From: an uncultured Desulfobacterales bacterium
GTDB taxonomy: Bacteria > Desulfobacterota > Desulfobacteria > Desulfobacterales > JAHEIW01
Reading direction: 5' to 3'
Length of the DNA: 64,000 nucleotides
NCBI GenBank assembly: GCA_947259495.1
Contig: CAMYLV010000002.1
Span: 147,922-211,921, forward strand
The translations under genes and the position numbers were made by a program. Shown here piece by piece: positions 63,315-64,000 of this stretch. The notes beneath the pieces are model-generated. The model made no database searches, was not told the DNA's origin, and worked only from the letters and a program-made list of their open reading frames with translations. The number at the start of each line of letters is the position of its first letter. The first letter of the stretch is position 1.

Positions 63315-63373
63315 ATTTCGCAATGCACAATAAGCTTTTTAAAATACCTATTGAACATAGAGGATTATTAAGA

Positions 63374-64000
63374 TGGCAACGATAACGATTATGTTTGGAG
63401 ATAAAACCTTAGTTAATCATCAAATGAGCAAGGGGGATACCGTGCTCATTGGGCGCAACCGAATTAATGATATTGTTATCGACAACCTGGCAGTTTCGTC
63501 GCAGCATGCGAAGATAGAATCAAATGGGAGTGGATACTTATATGTCGATCTCAAGAGTGAAAACGGCTCTTTTGTGAGAGACCAGCTAATCAAATCTTAT
63601 TGGCTTAATGATGGCGATGAGATCATGATTGGGAAACACGTGCTAAAATTTTCGGATCCCAAAATCAATGAAAAAATAGAAAAATGCTCCTCCTTGGTCA
63701 ATAAAACGATGCAGATGGACACAAAACAGTTTCGAGACTTGATCAGGAAAAACAAGAAAAAAGCCGATGATGAGAATTTGCCAATATCCAATCGGAGTGC
63801 CAAACAAAGTGGTCCCTCAGGCGTGTTATCTTTTTTGTCTGAAGAACGAGAGGATTTAAGGCTCAACAAGAAAGCGGTTAGAATTGGAAAAGATCCGAAT
63901 TCTGATATTTTGATAAAAAGTTTTACAGTTGGAAAAACAGCAGCCGTTATCAATAAATTGCCCGATGGTTGGTATATTAGCCCTGTTGGCGGGATCTCTA
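63374..64000 (+). CDS. Double FHA-domain protein, 5' part (3' end outside window)
   Basis: The frame is open from ATG 63374 to the right edge (about 209 residues). The first FHA domain (about residues 1-95) has IGRNRINDIVIDN, SSQHAKIE and ENGSFVRD, the phosphothreonine-binding loops. A second FHA-like domain begins at about residue 155 (KAVRIGKDPNSDILIK) and continues past the edge; its His motif reads VGKTAAVI, so it may not bind phosphopeptides. A basic linker joins them. FHA proteins read Ser/Thr kinase signals. GAGG lies about nine bases upstream. Confidence 0.85.

Overview
The window looks like a chromosomal segment of an anaerobic, Gram-negative member of the Desulfobacterota (a Desulfobacterales-type sulfate reducer or close relative). 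This is inferred from gene content and was not tested: a menaquinone-type b558 succinate dehydrogenase/fumarate reductase, a tungsten aldehyde:ferredoxin oxidoreductase, Mrp/DUF134, a TRAP transporter, PilY1, Tol-Pal and HflKC, all in one base-composition style of roughly 50% G+C. There is no rRNA, phage, transposase, conjugation or CRISPR signal. Most of the window is ordinary core genome; the unusual content is in the intergenic DNA.

Layout. 1-11 kb: the 3' part of a PilY1 type IV pilus adhesin, a LysM protein, groEL/groES, an FmdB zinc ribbon, an HExxH protein, a PilZ protein, a 32-residue COX24-like basic protein and hflKC. 11-19 kb: dciA, a TrmN6-like methyltransferase, two tRNA-Ser genes, dnaX-ybaB-recR, a YkgJ-type Cys-cluster protein, murI, a hybrid histidine kinase and an MscS channel. 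20-24 kb: sdhCAB/frd operon and an HD hydrolase. 24-34 kb: tolQRAB-pal-cpoB, then ruvCAB, a DUF62 SAM hydrolase and a membrane protein. 34-36 kb: CYTH protein, rplM-rpsI and a creatininase-family hydrolase.

36.8-52.8 kb is a catabolic island. A biotin carboxylase and biotin carrier gene pair is divergent from a TRAP transporter (dctPQM) followed by pxpABC (5-oxoprolinase subunits). A near-perfect 27-bp palindrome lies in the divergent promoter region. Facing it is a seven-gene operon: an anchored protein of unknown function, peptide transporter oppABCDF with unusual insertions in OppA and OppC, and an M24 peptidase. Together these suggest uptake and breakdown of peptides and 5-oxoproline or other cyclic amides, possibly with a biotin-dependent carboxylation step.

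53-64 kb: a PlsB-like acyltransferase, a retropepsin-like protease, PAP2, DUF2784, TM2, DUF134-Mrp, a metallo-beta-lactamase-fold hydrolase with three small proteins, an aldehyde:ferredoxin oxidoreductase and the start of a double-FHA protein cut by the right edge.

The most unusual content is a dense set of palindromic repeats between genes. A structured 104-bp repeat occurs three times (14.6, 34.7 and 63.2 kb) with a compensatory base change in its main stem. A MITE-like 216-bp element occurs in two inverted copies around 58.7-60.6 kb. Long palindromes built from short tandem units such as GGTTCAAA or AGGTGTCAG recur. Several of these elements begin exactly at, or within three bases of, the stop codon of the gene before them. 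I saw no obvious defence system or biosynthetic cluster.
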